From assembly GCA_035308565.1 (NCBI GenBank), contig DATGGK010000229.1:62001-126000 (forward strand): 64,000 nt of DNA, written 5' to 3'. This stretch comes from JANXLS01 sp035308565. GTDB taxonomy: Bacteria; Planctomycetota; SZUA-567; H5-PLA8. Below the pieces are notes generated by a model. The model was not told the origin of the DNA. It saw nothing but the letters and a program-made list of their open reading frames with translations, and did not search any database. This document shows positions 24,961 through 33,780 of the stretch, one piece after another (position 1 is the stretch's first letter; every line of letters starts with the position of its first letter). A program made the position numbers and the translations under genes.

Positions 24961-27546
24961 TTAAAGCCGCTGCAGAATCATTCTCAAAACCTCATCCAGC
25001 GCCGCCGCGTTCGGCAGCGGGCCGGCGACGGTGTTGCTCTTGTCGGTCGCGAAGCGGCGCGTCCAATCGCTTTCCTTTGTCCACAGGTCGAAAACGTCGA
25101 TGCCGCTGACGTTTCGCGAGCGGACCACGTTGGCCACGCGCTCTTGATACGGCTCGCACTGTTTTTCGCGCCACGGCTCGGGAATCACGCCGACGAGCAC
25201 GATCTTCTCGACGCCGCCGGCCGTCAGCCGCGCCACGAGCGTGTCGAGCGCGCGTTCGAACGTGTGCAGCGGTGTCTGGCGCGCGACGTCGCCGATGCCA
25301 AGATTCACGACCGCAACTTTCGGCAATTTCTTATTCGGATTCGACGCGGTCAATTCGTCCAAATCCGCGAGCATGCGCAGCACGGGCCGGTAGCGGTGCG
25401 GCCCTTCAACATCGATCACCGTCCATTTCATGGCGGCGCGATTTTTCGCGAGCAGCGCGCTCAACCCGCCGGGCGCCGGCGTTCCGGGCGTGGAAGGCGC
25501 GCCTTCCACCAGCGGGTCGCCGATGAACAGCGCTTCGCTGGACGACACAGACGCCCGCGCAAGCTCGTCCCACACTCCCAAATGCCGGTGCGCGGCCTCG
25601 TCTTCGTGCGGAACCAGAATCACCACGCGCTCCAGCGCGGCTTTCGCCGCCGCTCCTTCCTGACCCCTGACTCCTGACTCCTTACCCCTGACTCCTGACC
25701 CCTGGCCCCTGGCCCCTTTCGCCGCGGGCGCGAACATCAACTCGCCGCCCTCCAATTCCAATTTCCCCGGCCACGCGGGCGCATTCGCGTTGACCATGCG
25801 GAATTTTTCGCGCTGGCATTCCACGCCGCCCACGACCAGCCGCAGCGACAATTGCGACGATGCGGAGACCGAATCCAATGTCGCGTTGAACGACGCGCGC
25901 AGTTTTTTGCGCCCGCCTTCTTCGGGCGTCGCGCTGAACACGCCCTGCTCGATGCCGTCCTGCTCGAAGAACAAATTGTATTCGCCCATCGGCCTCGGCA
26001 GCGGCGGCAGCAATTCGTGCCCCACGAAATCGACGGCGTCGAAGCGCGTTTTGTGGATGATCGCGGGCTTGGGGCTGAGCATGGTTTCGAGATGAATGTG
26101 GCCGGTTTCGTTCGGATACAAGAATTCCGGCGCGGATTTGACCAGCAGTTCCGCTTCCATGTCCATCACTTCGCGTTCCATCAGTTCCTTGGTGCCCGTC
26201 TTCAACGTCGGCCACGTGACCACGCGCGCCGGCGCGTCAAGCCCTTCGAATCTGAATTCAACTGGCTCGCCCGCCGGCACCCACACGCAGAGACTGCGCT
26301 GCCCGGGATCGCTGAGCACCGGCGTCATCTCCGAGGCGCTCGCGCGCAGCCGCGCCGAACCGGGCGGAACGGACATGCGCGCGCAAGCCAGCACGTATTC
26401 GCGCGCGGCGCCGTCGCCCAACTGCGCGCCCGCGCGGACGTGGCCCAGCGTTTCGATGTGGATAAACGGCGCGCATTTCTCCGGCCCGTTTTCAAAACCC
26501 GCGACCACGCCCGGCAGATAATTCACGAACGCCAGCGGCGGGATGCACAGCAGCGTGCGCGCGAACGGCGGCTGCCAATGCAGGCGCAAACCGAAGCGCC
26601 GGTCGTCGGCATTGGTCTTCGTCGCATCGGCGTTGGCTTCGGCGTAATGCACGACCACGCGATGCAGGCCCTCGGAAAGCTCGACGGTGTTGTTGAGTTT
26701 GAACGGCTCGCGGTTGTCGTCGGGCATGTCCGCTGAAATCACCGGCACGCCGTCGATGACCAGATGCACCGCTCCCGGCGTATCGATCGCGAATTTGTAT
26801 TTCCCGCTCACCGGGCAGCGCAAAAAGCCCTCGTAAAGCGCGGCGTACATCGGCGGGTTGTAGATGTGGTTGGTGCGGTCGAAGATGTCGTAATCGATCC
26901 AGAAAAACGGGCACTCCGCGTCGTCGATGTTGGGCTGCAGGTCCGGGCGCTGCTGCACGTTCTTGCCCGGCGGCAGCGGAGCGCCGGCGGTCTGTTGCTC
27001 CATATTAAGAAAGCGTTGAAGCGTCAGCGGCGCGACTTGCGGCGGCGTGCCGCCTTTGTGCACAAAATCCGGCGTCGCCGTTACGCCGCGCAGATGCACT
27101 TGGATCGCCACTGGCCGCAGCGACAGCGCGCTGACTTCCGCCGGCGGTTTGGTCGATCCGGCATACAAGCAAAACCGGCGATGCCCCGGATATGTTGGGA
27201 AGACCACTTCGCTTTCCGAACCGCCCGGCGCCTTGTGCATATAAATGGGCACCAGATTTCCGTCTTCATCGAACAGCGCCACTCGTTCCGGCCGCGCCGC
27301 TGCACCTTCGCCGATCATCTTCAACGGCAGCGCCACGTTCGCGAACGTGTTTTCCGTGTCCACCAACCCTGCGCTTCCGGCTTCGCCCGGCGCTTCGACT
27401 CTGATGAAATACCGCTGCGTGTATTCCGCACAGCGCCAAGCCTTTAGCTTAGCCGGCACCGCGCACGGCTCTTCCGTGCCCATCGCGCAAGCGAATGGCA
27501 GAAAAGCCAGCATCATCGCTATAATATGGTGAGTGCGTCTCGACAT
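24961..27546 (-). CDS. Secreted PA14-like / SGNH-hydrolase-like protein with in-frame heptamer linker
   Basis: The 861-residue product has a signal peptide (MSRRTHHIIAMMLAFLPFACAMG). Its middle holds a PA14-like carbohydrate-binding segment (YAALYEGFLRCPVSGKYKFA, VHLVIDGVPVI) near 250-340. The last 200 residues look like an SGNH/GDSL esterase fold (EALFIGDPLVEG; VAVVNLGIGDVARQ; ending GPLPNAAALDEVLRM). Such proteins act on decorated polysaccharides outside the cell; the catalytic residues cannot be proven. Between the two parts, a linker reading ARGQGSGVRGKESGVRGQEG is encoded by a heptamer tandem repeat (25657-25717) that lies in frame. The start at 27546 is preferred for the signal peptide. 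Confidence 0.75.
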   Translation of the reverse strand: MSRRTHHIIAMMLAFLPFACAMGTEEPCAVPAKLKAWRCAEYTQRYFIRVEAPGEAGSAGLVDTENTFANVALPLKMIGEGAAARPERVALFDEDGNLVPIYMHKAPGGSESEVVFPTYPGHRRFCLYAGSTKPPAEVSALSLRPVAIQVHLRGVTATPDFVHKGGTPPQVAPLTLQRFLNMEQQTAGAPLPPGKNVQQRPDLQPNIDDAECPFFWIDYDIFDRTNHIYNPPMYAALYEGFLRCPVSGKYKFAIDTPGAVHLVIDGVPVISADMPDDNREPFKLNNTVELSEGLHRVVVHYAEANADATKTNADDRRFGLRLHWQPPFARTLLCIPPLAFVNYLPGVVAGFENGPEKCAPFIHIETLGHVRAGAQLGDGAAREYVLACARMSVPPGSARLRASASEMTPVLSDPGQRSLCVWVPAGEPVEFRFEGLDAPARVVTWPTLKTGTKELMEREVMDMEAELLVKSAPEFLYPNETGHIHLETMLSPKPAIIHKTRFDAVDFVGHELLPPLPRPMGEYNLFFEQDGIEQGVFSATPEEGGRKKLRASFNATLDSVSASSQLSLRLVVGGVECQREKFRMVNANAPAWPGKLELEGGELMFAPAAKGARGQGSGVRGKESGVRGQEGAAAKAALERVVILVPHEDEAAHRHLGVWDELARASVSSSEALFIGDPLVEGAPSTPGTPAPGGLSALLAKNRAAMKWTVIDVEGPHRYRPVLRMLADLDELTASNPNKKLPKVAVVNLGIGDVARQTPLHTFERALDTLVARLTAGGVEKIVLVGVIPEPWREKQCEPYQERVANVVRSRNVSGIDVFDLWTKESDWTRRFATDKSNTVAGPLPNAAALDEVLRMILQRL
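25657..25717. repeat. Heptamer array inside the coding region
   Basis: Eight units of CTGACCC, CTGACTC or CTGGCCC lie in the PA14/SGNH-like gene. On the coding strand the unit (GGAGTCA, GGGGTCA) has no stop in any frame and reads as repeated GSGVRGQ-like heptapeptides. Confidence 0.92.
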
Positions 27547-27641
27547 CGGTCCTATTTCCAATTCAGAATACACCGCTTGCAAAAGTTGCACATTGTTTGT
27601 GGTCCCGCCTTTAGGCGGAACGATTTAGCAGCCAAACTCTC

Positions 27642-27815
27642 GTGCAAGAATTGCACACCGTTCCTTATCCCTTGCCGCTCTTTGCGTCTTCCTCCGCGCC
27701 TCCGAGCCTCCGCGTAAGAAAGAATTCCGTGCAAAAGTTGCACAACGTTCCTTAGCCTCTGCCGTTCTTCGCGCCTTCCTCTGCGCCTCCTTTGCGCCTT
27801 TGCGTGAAATCTGGT
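27642..27815. repeat. Two diverged 87-base direct repeats with GTGCAA hairpins
   Basis: Copies at 27642-27728 and 27729-27815 each open with GTGCAA..TTGCAC, continue with CGTTCCTTA and end with GCGCCT-type runs (CTCCGCGT or TTTGCGTGA). A third GCAAAAGTTGCAC lies just left and a TTGCAC-half at the right edge. The interior period-9 GCGCCTTTG motif also occurs at 51757, 56541, 56793 and 62495. Confidence 0.8.
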
Positions 27816-27827
27816 AAAAACTTGCAC

Positions 27828-29702
27828 CTAGTGCACAGTCTCCACCGCCGGCGGACTAGGCGGAGCCGCATCGTGCGTCAACCCGTGCGTCGTCTTCTCC
27901 CAATACCACGGGTTCCAGAACAACTGCCAGAACCCCTTCACCGCCGCCCGCGAAATCATCACCCAATAAATCGGCATCAGCAGTGCGTACCCAAACAGCC
28001 GCCACAAATTCCGCTTCGCGCACGAAATCAAGCCCATCAGCACAATGATGAAATTCCCCAGAAACAGCACCACCGCCACCGGATAAAAAATCTGCGACAC
28101 CAGCGACCACCGGTCCACCATCTTGATGTGCTCGATCATCGTCGCAAACGTCAGTTTCTGCGTAATAAATCCCCAGATCGAATTGTACAGCGTCACGCCG
28201 GTGTACGCGCTGTCCACCACGTTCTGGTGCAACAATTCCCACGTGTCCAAATGCTCGCGCACCGTCGATGTCCGTGTGAGCGGATAATTCGCAATTGACG
28301 ACGGCAGTATCGCCGCAATGTCATGCCGGAATATGTACAGCAGCGTCAGCCCCCAGAAAATGAAATTCAGCAGCATCATCAGCGAAAGCCCGCCGACCGT
28401 GAAGCGGAACTCCAGCGCTTGCAGCGGCCCCAACTGCCGCCGCCCCTTCGCCCGCGCGATCAGCCGCTGCCCCAGCGACAACAGCGCAATCACGCCAAAC
28501 GCCGCGCACAATCCCAAACTGCCCCACTCCGTGATCGCCGCCAGCGTCGGGTGCAGTTCCATCGTCATCGGCTCGGTCTTCACTTGAAGCGTGTAAAAAT
28601 ACAGCCACGCGCACACGCCCGCCATCAGCACCGACGGCAACCACGCATCCCGCGTGTGCACCAAATGCGTCTGAAAATACCCCTTGATCCAGCGGCTGCG
28701 CTGCCGCACCCAATTCCCATACTGGCTGTTCGCCTCTTCCCACGTCGTCGAATCCAGCACCTCCGTCGATTGCCCCTGCCGCGCCAGGCGAATCCCCAAG
28801 TCGCAATCTTCCGTGACGTTAAACGAATCCCACCCGCCGATCTGCTTGAGCACCTCCGTCTTGAAATGATTCGACGTCCCGCCCAACGGAATCGCCGCGT
28901 GGAACGAATGCAATCCCGGCAAAAACAGATCGAACCACGTCGTGTATTCCAGCGTGAAGAACTTCGTCAGCCAATTCTGATCGACGTTGAAATAATTGAG
29001 CTTCGCCTGCAAGCAAACCACGCGGTCCTTCTTCTGCGCTTCGAGCTTTCGAAAAACCACCACCGCCTTCTTAAGCTGGTCCGGTTCCGGTTGGTCTTCC
29101 GCATCGTAAATCACCAGATACTTCCCGCGCGCCGCCTCCAATCCCCAATTGCACGCCCGTGGCTTCGTGCGCGGCTGCCCTTTCGGAATCTTCGGCGCAA
29201 TGATCACCTGCACGCACGGCGGCAGCGTGTGCAGCACCTCGTCGATCTTCGCCCGCGTCGGCGCGTCATCTTCTTCAAGCAGCAGTTTCACGTCCAGTTT
29301 GTCGATGGGATAATCGAGCTTCGTGACGGTGCGCGCGATCTTCTGCGCCACCTCCGGCTCTTTGTACATCGGCACCAAAATCGTATAAATCGGCAAATCC
29401 GCGTCCTGCAATGCGTTGATCTCATCGCGTGACACGCGGTGCTCGCCGGACTTCAGCAGTGCAAACAGCACGCTGGCCATGCGAAAGCCGACCACACCGC
29501 CATAGAACGCGCACAACGCAAACGTCAGCGCCGCAAATGCAATTTTCCAATCGAGGTTTATGGCGATCAGCAGCGCGACACAAAACAAGATGTAGAAAAT
29601 GATTTGCCGGACATTGAACTGTTTGGCAGCGCACTCGTCCCTATACCGCGCATAAAATTCGCGCGTGTGCTTGTCGGAGCATTCCTCAGGCGTGAGCTTA
29701 AT
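27828..29702 (-). CDS. Membrane processive glycosyltransferase (GT2, cellulose-synthase/XagB-like)
   Basis: The 624-residue protein has two N-terminal membrane helices (VRQIIFYILFCVALLIAI and next), a cytosolic GT2 domain and about five C-terminal helices. Catalytic landmarks are LLLEEDDAP, YDAEDQPEPDQ (DxD), TEDCDLGIRLARQG (base Asp) and RQRSRWIKG (QxxRW), as in processive polysaccharide synthases. The reading frame extends upstream of the first ATG/GTG/TTG-type codon (TTG at 29588, no ribosome site) to an ATT at 29702 with GGAGG five bases before it. The upstream segment (KLTPEECSDKHTREFYARYR) looks like protein, so I take ATT as the start. No PilZ domain is seen. Confidence 0.88.
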   Translation of the reverse strand: MKLTPEECSDKHTREFYARYRDECAAKQFNVRQIIFYILFCVALLIAINLDWKIAFAALTFALCAFYGGVVGFRMASVLFALLKSGEHRVSRDEINALQDADLPIYTILVPMYKEPEVAQKIARTVTKLDYPIDKLDVKLLLEEDDAPTRAKIDEVLHTLPPCVQVIIAPKIPKGQPRTKPRACNWGLEAARGKYLVIYDAEDQPEPDQLKKAVVVFRKLEAQKKDRVVCLQAKLNYFNVDQNWLTKFFTLEYTTWFDLFLPGLHSFHAAIPLGGTSNHFKTEVLKQIGGWDSFNVTEDCDLGIRLARQGQSTEVLDSTTWEEANSQYGNWVRQRSRWIKGYFQTHLVHTRDAWLPSVLMAGVCAWLYFYTLQVKTEPMTMELHPTLAAITEWGSLGLCAAFGVIALLSLGQRLIARAKGRRQLGPLQALEFRFTVGGLSLMMLLNFIFWGLTLLYIFRHDIAAILPSSIANYPLTRTSTVREHLDTWELLHQNVVDSAYTGVTLYNSIWGFITQKLTFATMIEHIKMVDRWSLVSQIFYPVAVVLFLGNFIIVLMGLISCAKRNLWRLFGYALLMPIYWVMISRAAVKGFWQLFWNPWYWEKTTHGLTHDAAPPSPPAVETVH

Positions 29703-30045
29703 CGTAACCTCCGTTAGCGAGCCGCGACCGCAAGGGAGCAGGCATGGCGTGTCTGATGCATCTCCAACCGCGACCCGGTGGAAGCGGTCTTTCGTGTCTC
29801 GTGCATTACTATCAGAAATACACCCGCACGCCAGTGCGCAGCCACTGTGATTTTCATAAATTTTTCATTTATTTTTACAAAAATCGTGACCGGAAATGGA
29901 AAGAGTCAAATGCTGTCCCGCCGGCCCGAATGCAAAGCGCGGCCACGCATTCCTCGCGTCGCAGGTTAAAAAATTGAAACGCGGTCTATCGGCCCCATCT
30001 GCCCTATGAGGCCCATCGAATCGCACACTCTCCGCTCAAATTCCA
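29703..30045. other. Divergent intergenic region with repeats
   Basis: The gap between the divergent glycosyltransferase and the 100-residue gene holds a GAGCCGCGACCGCAAGGGAG repeat-like block at 29718-29737, an AT-rich stretch at 29850-29915 that may carry the glycosyltransferase promoter, and a nonamer run (CTATCGGCC / CTATGAGGC) at 29985-30018. Confidence 0.55.
29985..30018. repeat. Nonamer repeat (CTATCGGCC type)
   Basis: Three to four period-9 units related to those at 19715-19755 and 39351-39394. Confidence 0.6.
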
Positions 30046-30074
30046 TTGACACGTCCTTAAAATTCTTCTATGAC
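30046..30074 (+). promoter_or_regulatory. Sigma-70-type promoter
   Basis: TTGACA at 30046-30051 and TATGAC at 30069-30074 are 17 bases apart. Transcription would begin near 30081, giving a leader of about 50 bases before the ATG at 30133. Confidence 0.6.
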
Positions 30075-30132
30075 TGTTCTCAGCGTGCCGCCCGTGTTTC
30101 CTCGTCGCACACCGCACAACGGAGCGCAAAAC

Positions 30133-30435
30133 ATGGAATCTCTCACCCCAGAAGCAAAAGAACTCCTCGTCGCAGCCGTCGCCGGCGGCGGAGACATGCT
30201 CTACCTGGGTTCCGCCGGCTACACAATGATTCTGGCCAACAAAAAGGATTTCGTAAACCCCGAATCCGGCCGCACCACGGAAGAGTGGGAACACGCCGTG
30301 CTCGAACTGAAAACGCGCGGCTTCATCAAGGAAATGGGCCCAAACGGCGAAGTCTTCAAAGTCACCCAACTCGGCTTCATCGCCGCCCACGCCATCAACA
30401 CCGGCACCTTCGACCAAAGCGCGCCGAGCGCGTAA
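30133..30435 (+). CDS. Small hypothetical protein, possible winged-helix fold
   Basis: The 100-residue product (MESLTPEAKELLVAAVAGGG) has alternating helices and a beta pair (EWEHAVLELKTRGFIKEMGP, EVFKVTQLGFIAA) that resemble a winged-helix domain. The family is not recognised. GGAG eight bases upstream supports the ATG at 30133 rather than the one at 30070, which overlaps the promoter's -10 element. Confidence 0.7.
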   Translation: MESLTPEAKELLVAAVAGGGDMLYLGSAGYTMILANKKDFVNPESGRTTEEWEHAVLELKTRGFIKEMGPNGEVFKVTQLGFIAAHAINTGTFDQSAPSA

Positions 30436-30776
30436 CAATTTTCGATTTGCGCGCGCGATTGAACCCCAAAAATATCCAACGCGGAATCGACCGAAGCGAA
30501 AATGAGTCCGTGAATTCACAACTCGCTCCCGCCGTCAGTTTATTCGCCGTTCGTGCGCCACTGGCCTTGCCAGTGCGGCCCCGAACCGCCCATTCGCAAA
30601 ACATCGCCGCCCCGCATACACCTCAAATGCAACCGTCGCGCGAAGCGCCCCGCCGTTTTTAAATTTTAAATTTTAAATTTTGAACTTTGAATTTTGAATT
30701 CTACTCCCCCAACTCTCTCGCTGGACTTTCCACCGTTGCGCCGTATAGTTCTCCCTTCAACAACGGAGAACCAGCC
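30436..30776. other. Intergenic region with REP and heptamer repeats
   Basis: The 340-base gap holds a GCGCCACTGGCCTTGCCAGTGCGG palindrome near 30553-30577 and an AATTTTA/AATTTTG heptamer run at 30657-30708. A possible -10 box TATAGT is at 30744-30749 with no good -35 partner. No gene is seen. Confidence 0.6.
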
Positions 30777-31214
30777 GTGGCATCCGAAGAAACATCGGGA
30801 TTCGTTTTGACCGCTTATCCGGGCAGGGGCCTTCCGCCGGATCGCAGCGATTTCGAAGACAAGGTGAAAGCCGAAAAAGCCTTCGCCGACGCGAAATTCG
30901 CCGCGATTCTGTGGGAAGCGCGCACCATCACGCAAGGCATCGGCTGGGTCAAGCTCAAAGAAAAAGAAGCGCCGCCACCCGCCCCGCCGGCTCCGCCGAA
31001 ACCCGCGGCAGCAGCGACTTCAGCAGCGAAGCCTGTCGCCGCCGCTGCTCCGCCCGTTCCAAAACCACCCGCGCCGCCCGCAGCTTCAGCAAAACCGGCC
31101 GCGCCCGAAGTCGCTCCCGCGCTCGGCCCCGGCACCGCGCCCGCCGCGCCAGCCTCAGCCGTCGAATCCAGCGTCGCCGAAGTCGTCGGCCCCAGCGGTA
31201 CGCCAGGTCAATAA
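30777..31214 (+). CDS. Hypothetical protein with Ala/Pro-rich tail
   Basis: The 145-residue product starts at a GTG with GGAG eight bases upstream (ASEETSGFVLTAYPGRGLPP). The first 55 residues look folded (DFEDKVKAEKAFADAKFAAILWEARTI is split here for length: helix DFEDKVKAEKAFADA, then KFAAILWEARTI). The rest is a low-complexity Ala/Pro/Lys tail of about 80 residues. There is no signal peptide. It is unrecognised; the tail suggests a flexible linker or surface-exposed region. The longer frame upstream reads through the heptamer repeat. Confidence 0.65.
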   Translation: MASEETSGFVLTAYPGRGLPPDRSDFEDKVKAEKAFADAKFAAILWEARTITQGIGWVKLKEKEAPPPAPPAPPKPAAAATSAAKPVAAAAPPVPKPPAPPAASAKPAAPEVAPALGPGTAPAAPASAVESSVAEVVGPSGTPGQ

Positions 31215-31248
31215 TCAGCGTTCTTGCGGGACGGGCTCGGAGGCCCAT

Positions 31249-31285
31249 CCTACTCAGGACCCAGCACTCAGCACTCAGGACTCGC
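31249..31285. repeat. Heptamer repeat (ACTCAGC/ACTCAGG)
   Basis: Five 7-base units lie immediately before the start codon of the aldolase gene, with no separate ribosome site visible. Confidence 0.85.
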
Positions 31286-31289
31286 CCCT

Positions 31290-32351
31290 ATGCCCGTCGC
31301 CTTTCAACCCTATGGAGTCTGGACCGCCCTCGTCACGCCGTTTCATGCCGACGGCAATCTGAATCTCGACGCCTTCAAACGGCAGGTGAATTTTCAGATC
31401 GCGGAGGGCGTCACGGGGCTCGTACCCGCGGGCACGACCGGCGAATCGCCGACGTTGAAGTGGACCGAACACAATCACGTCATCGAAGAAGCCGTGAGCA
31501 TCGCAGCCCGCCGCGTCGGCGTGCTGGCCGGCACCGGTTCGAACAGCACCGAGGAAGCCATCGAAGCCACCCGCCACGCGCAGGAAGCCGGCGCGAGCGC
31601 CGCGCTCGTCGTGGATTGCTACTACAACGGCCCGTCGAGTCTGGAATTGCGCACCGAATATTACGAAGCCATTGCCGACAACGCGCCGAGCATTCCGATT
31701 GTCCCGTACATCATTCCCGGGCGCGTGGGCACCGAATTGAATGCGGCGGACCTCGCGATTCTGCACCAGCACGATCCCGCGCGCTTCCCCGCCGTGAAAG
31801 AAGCCACCGGAAATCTGGAGCGCATGAAACTCGACCGCGAATTGTGCGGCCCAAGTCTCGCGATTCTCTCCGGCGACGACGACTTGACGCTCGCGATGAT
31901 CCAAGACAGCGCGATCAAAGCCTCCGGCGTGGTCTCGGTGATGAGCAACCTCGTGCCCGGCGCGCTGGTGCGAATGGTGAAAGCCGCGAGGGCGGGGGAG
32001 TGGGGTAAGGCTGAAAAAATCTCCGCGCAACTCACGCCGCTCTTCAAACTCGTCGGCTGCAAAGTGCCCGGCACGCGCCGCCTCAGCGATGGGCGCGGCG
32101 TTTCCGTCGAAGATCGCTTTCGCAATCCAGTGCCAGTGAAGGCCATGATGGAAGGGCTGGGAATGAGCGTCGGCCCCTGCCGCCGGCCGCTGGGCCTGAT
32201 GAGCGTCGCCGCCGTCGAGACGTGCCGCGCGGCGCTGAAAACCGTTTACAAGACTGCGCCTGATGTGCTCACGCCGATCGAGCAAGCCTTCGACGTGAAG
32301 ATTTCCGCGCGCTTGAACGACGATGCCGTCTGGTCGGCGCTCGCGCGTTGA
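31290..32351 (+). CDS. dapA: Dihydrodipicolinate synthase/N-acetylneuraminate lyase family aldolase
   Basis: The 353-residue TIM-barrel protein has the family motifs: LVTPFHADGNLN, PAGTTGESPTL (pyruvate carboxylate loop), PYIIPGR in place of the usual YNVPGR (with catalytic Tyr) and the Schiff-base lysine in AVKEATGN. DapA condenses pyruvate with aspartate semialdehyde in lysine synthesis. The C-terminal 70 residues are longer than in E. coli DapA, and the IIPGR change leaves room for another keto-acid aldolase function. No other lysine gene is adjacent. The symbol is provisional. Confidence 0.88.
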   Translation: MPVAFQPYGVWTALVTPFHADGNLNLDAFKRQVNFQIAEGVTGLVPAGTTGESPTLKWTEHNHVIEEAVSIAARRVGVLAGTGSNSTEEAIEATRHAQEAGASAALVVDCYYNGPSSLELRTEYYEAIADNAPSIPIVPYIIPGRVGTELNAADLAILHQHDPARFPAVKEATGNLERMKLDRELCGPSLAILSGDDDLTLAMIQDSAIKASGVVSVMSNLVPGALVRMVKAARAGEWGKAEKISAQLTPLFKLVGCKVPGTRRLSDGRGVSVEDRFRNPVPVKAMMEGLGMSVGPCRRPLGLMSVAAVETCRAALKTVYKTAPDVLTPIEQAFDVKISARLNDDAVWSALAR

Positions 32352-32444
32352 TCCGTCAAAAATAGTGAACTTCTCGTGAAACGCGGCGCGCTTTGCGCCG
32401 TCTAACCTCGTGAAGCCCGCACAACAGCGAATATGGGAGAGGCC

Positions 32445-33590
32445 ATGCCCAACGAATCGCAGCCCGTGCAGCCCAACGATCCGAACCAACAACCGCCGCA
32501 AGCGCAGCCGCGCGTTCCGTCGGGCCTGCACCCGCAGCCGCGCGTGCCGACGGGACAGCATCCTCGTTTGCCCACCGGAGCGCAGCAGCGCGTGCCCACC
32601 GGCCAATACCGTCCGCCGACGGGCCAATACCGCCCGCCGACCGGCCAATACCGGCCAACCAGCGGCCTTCATAACACGCCGTATTATCCCGCGAAAAAGA
32701 AAAGCGACTCCGCACTTTACGTGATCCTCGGCCTGGTGCTGGTCGCGGTCGGCGTGATTTATTTTGTCGTGCGCGATCCTTGGGAAGCGAACAACAGGGC
32801 GCTCATTCTCCAATTGAAAAGCGAAGGCGACGCGCTGCGCACCACTCAGAAACAAGTCGCGGCATACAAATACGAAAAGTTGATCAAACTGGTCGGCACG
32901 CGCACGCTCAGCGATCCGCAACTCGTTGACGCGTACAAAGAAGCCAGACAGTTGCACGAGCAGCTTCAAAGCGAGATCACCGACGCGCGCTACGCCGAAA
33001 CGCGCCAGACCGAGACCAAAGCCAACAACGATTACGCAAAATACACCGCGAAGGCGCAGCCGTTGTTGGATGCGATGATGCGTGTGAAAGTTGACGCCGA
33101 TGCGAAAACGGACATGGCGCGCTACGAGGATGACTTCAAAGAAGTCGCCGTGCAGTACGAGCGCTGGGAGAGAGCGTTGGATGGCGACGAAGCGCGCTAT
33201 CATTCAGCGCGCTTGTTCGCGGTCCTGCGCGACAGCTACAAAACCGGCTTGAGCTGGTGGGCGATCAAGACGGCGAAGAAGATGCCCGACGCCTTGTACG
33301 CCGATTACATGCGCGACCAGGAATGGTCGAGGGCCGAGTATGCATTGAAAAAAATCAAGGTGTGCATGGACGCGAAAGAAGCCGTCGAACGCAAAACCTG
33401 CGGCCCCTGCGAAGGCACCGGCCGGATCAAATGCCCCGTTTGTCTGGGAACGGGCACCTGCCCCTATTGCAAGGGCAAAGGCAATCCCGATCTGAATTGC
33501 TGCACCAACGGCGTCTGCGACGCCTGCAAAGGCCGCAAAGATTCGCAATGCGCAATCTGCAACGGCCAAGGCATGTTCCCGCCGAAATGA
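32445..33590 (+). CDS. Membrane protein with Pro/Gln repeats and a DnaJ-type zinc-finger C-terminus
   Basis: The 381-residue protein begins with about 80 Pro/Gln/Thr-rich residues containing three GQYRPPT-like repeats. It has one membrane helix near 92-110 (YVILGLVLVAVGVIYFVV), a coiled-coil region (about 115-310) and a C-terminus with four to five CxxCxGxG-like motifs (CGPCEGTGRIKCPVCLGTG, CPYCKGKG, CDACKGRK, CAICNGQG), as in the DnaJ zinc domain. There is no J domain. The zinc domain probably acts outside the cytoplasm, perhaps as a redox or chaperone module. GGAGAGG before the second ATG (32445) decides the start. Confidence 0.82.
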   Translation: MPNESQPVQPNDPNQQPPQAQPRVPSGLHPQPRVPTGQHPRLPTGAQQRVPTGQYRPPTGQYRPPTGQYRPTSGLHNTPYYPAKKKSDSALYVILGLVLVAVGVIYFVVRDPWEANNRALILQLKSEGDALRTTQKQVAAYKYEKLIKLVGTRTLSDPQLVDAYKEARQLHEQLQSEITDARYAETRQTETKANNDYAKYTAKAQPLLDAMMRVKVDADAKTDMARYEDDFKEVAVQYERWERALDGDEARYHSARLFAVLRDSYKTGLSWWAIKTAKKMPDALYADYMRDQEWSRAEYALKKIKVCMDAKEAVERKTCGPCEGTGRIKCPVCLGTGTCPYCKGKGNPDLNCCTNGVCDACKGRKDSQCAICNGQGMFPPK

Positions 33591-33594
33591 CAGG

Positions 33595-33780
33595 AGTCGG
33601 GAAGCAGGAATCAGGGGTCAGGAATCAGGAATCAGAAACGGCGGCAAACCGCTGCGCGTTTTTTTCTGACCCTAGACCCCTGACCCCTAACCCCTAACCC
33701 CTAACCCCTAACCCCTAACCCCTAACCCCTAACCCCTAACCCCTGACTCCTGACTCCTGACTCCTCACTCCTGACTCCTG
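33595..33780. repeat. Long heptamer array (TCAGGAA, CTGACCC, CTAACCC, CTGACTC)
   Basis: Units in one orientation (GGTCAGG, AATCAGG) give way after a short hairpin to some fifteen units in the other (CTGACCC, then eight or more CTAACCC, then CTGACTC). The CTAACCC block looks telomere-like but is just one variant of the local heptamer family. Confidence 0.9.
33636..33665 (+). terminator. Possible Rho-independent terminator
   Basis: GCGG-CAAA-CCGC with a flanking AAACG/CGTTT pairing runs into seven T residues, 46 bases after the stop codon of the zinc-finger membrane protein. The stem is bulged. Confidence 0.35.

Noticed and set aside
28323..29432. A 369-codon plus-strand frame opposite the glycosyltransferase.
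   Set aside because: Arg/His/Gln-rich shadow of the GC-biased third positions; no recognisable protein.
33660..33780. CTAACCC run as a telomere-like or contig-end sequence.
   Set aside because: It is one variant inside a longer period-7 array of the local heptamer family with unique sequence on both sides.
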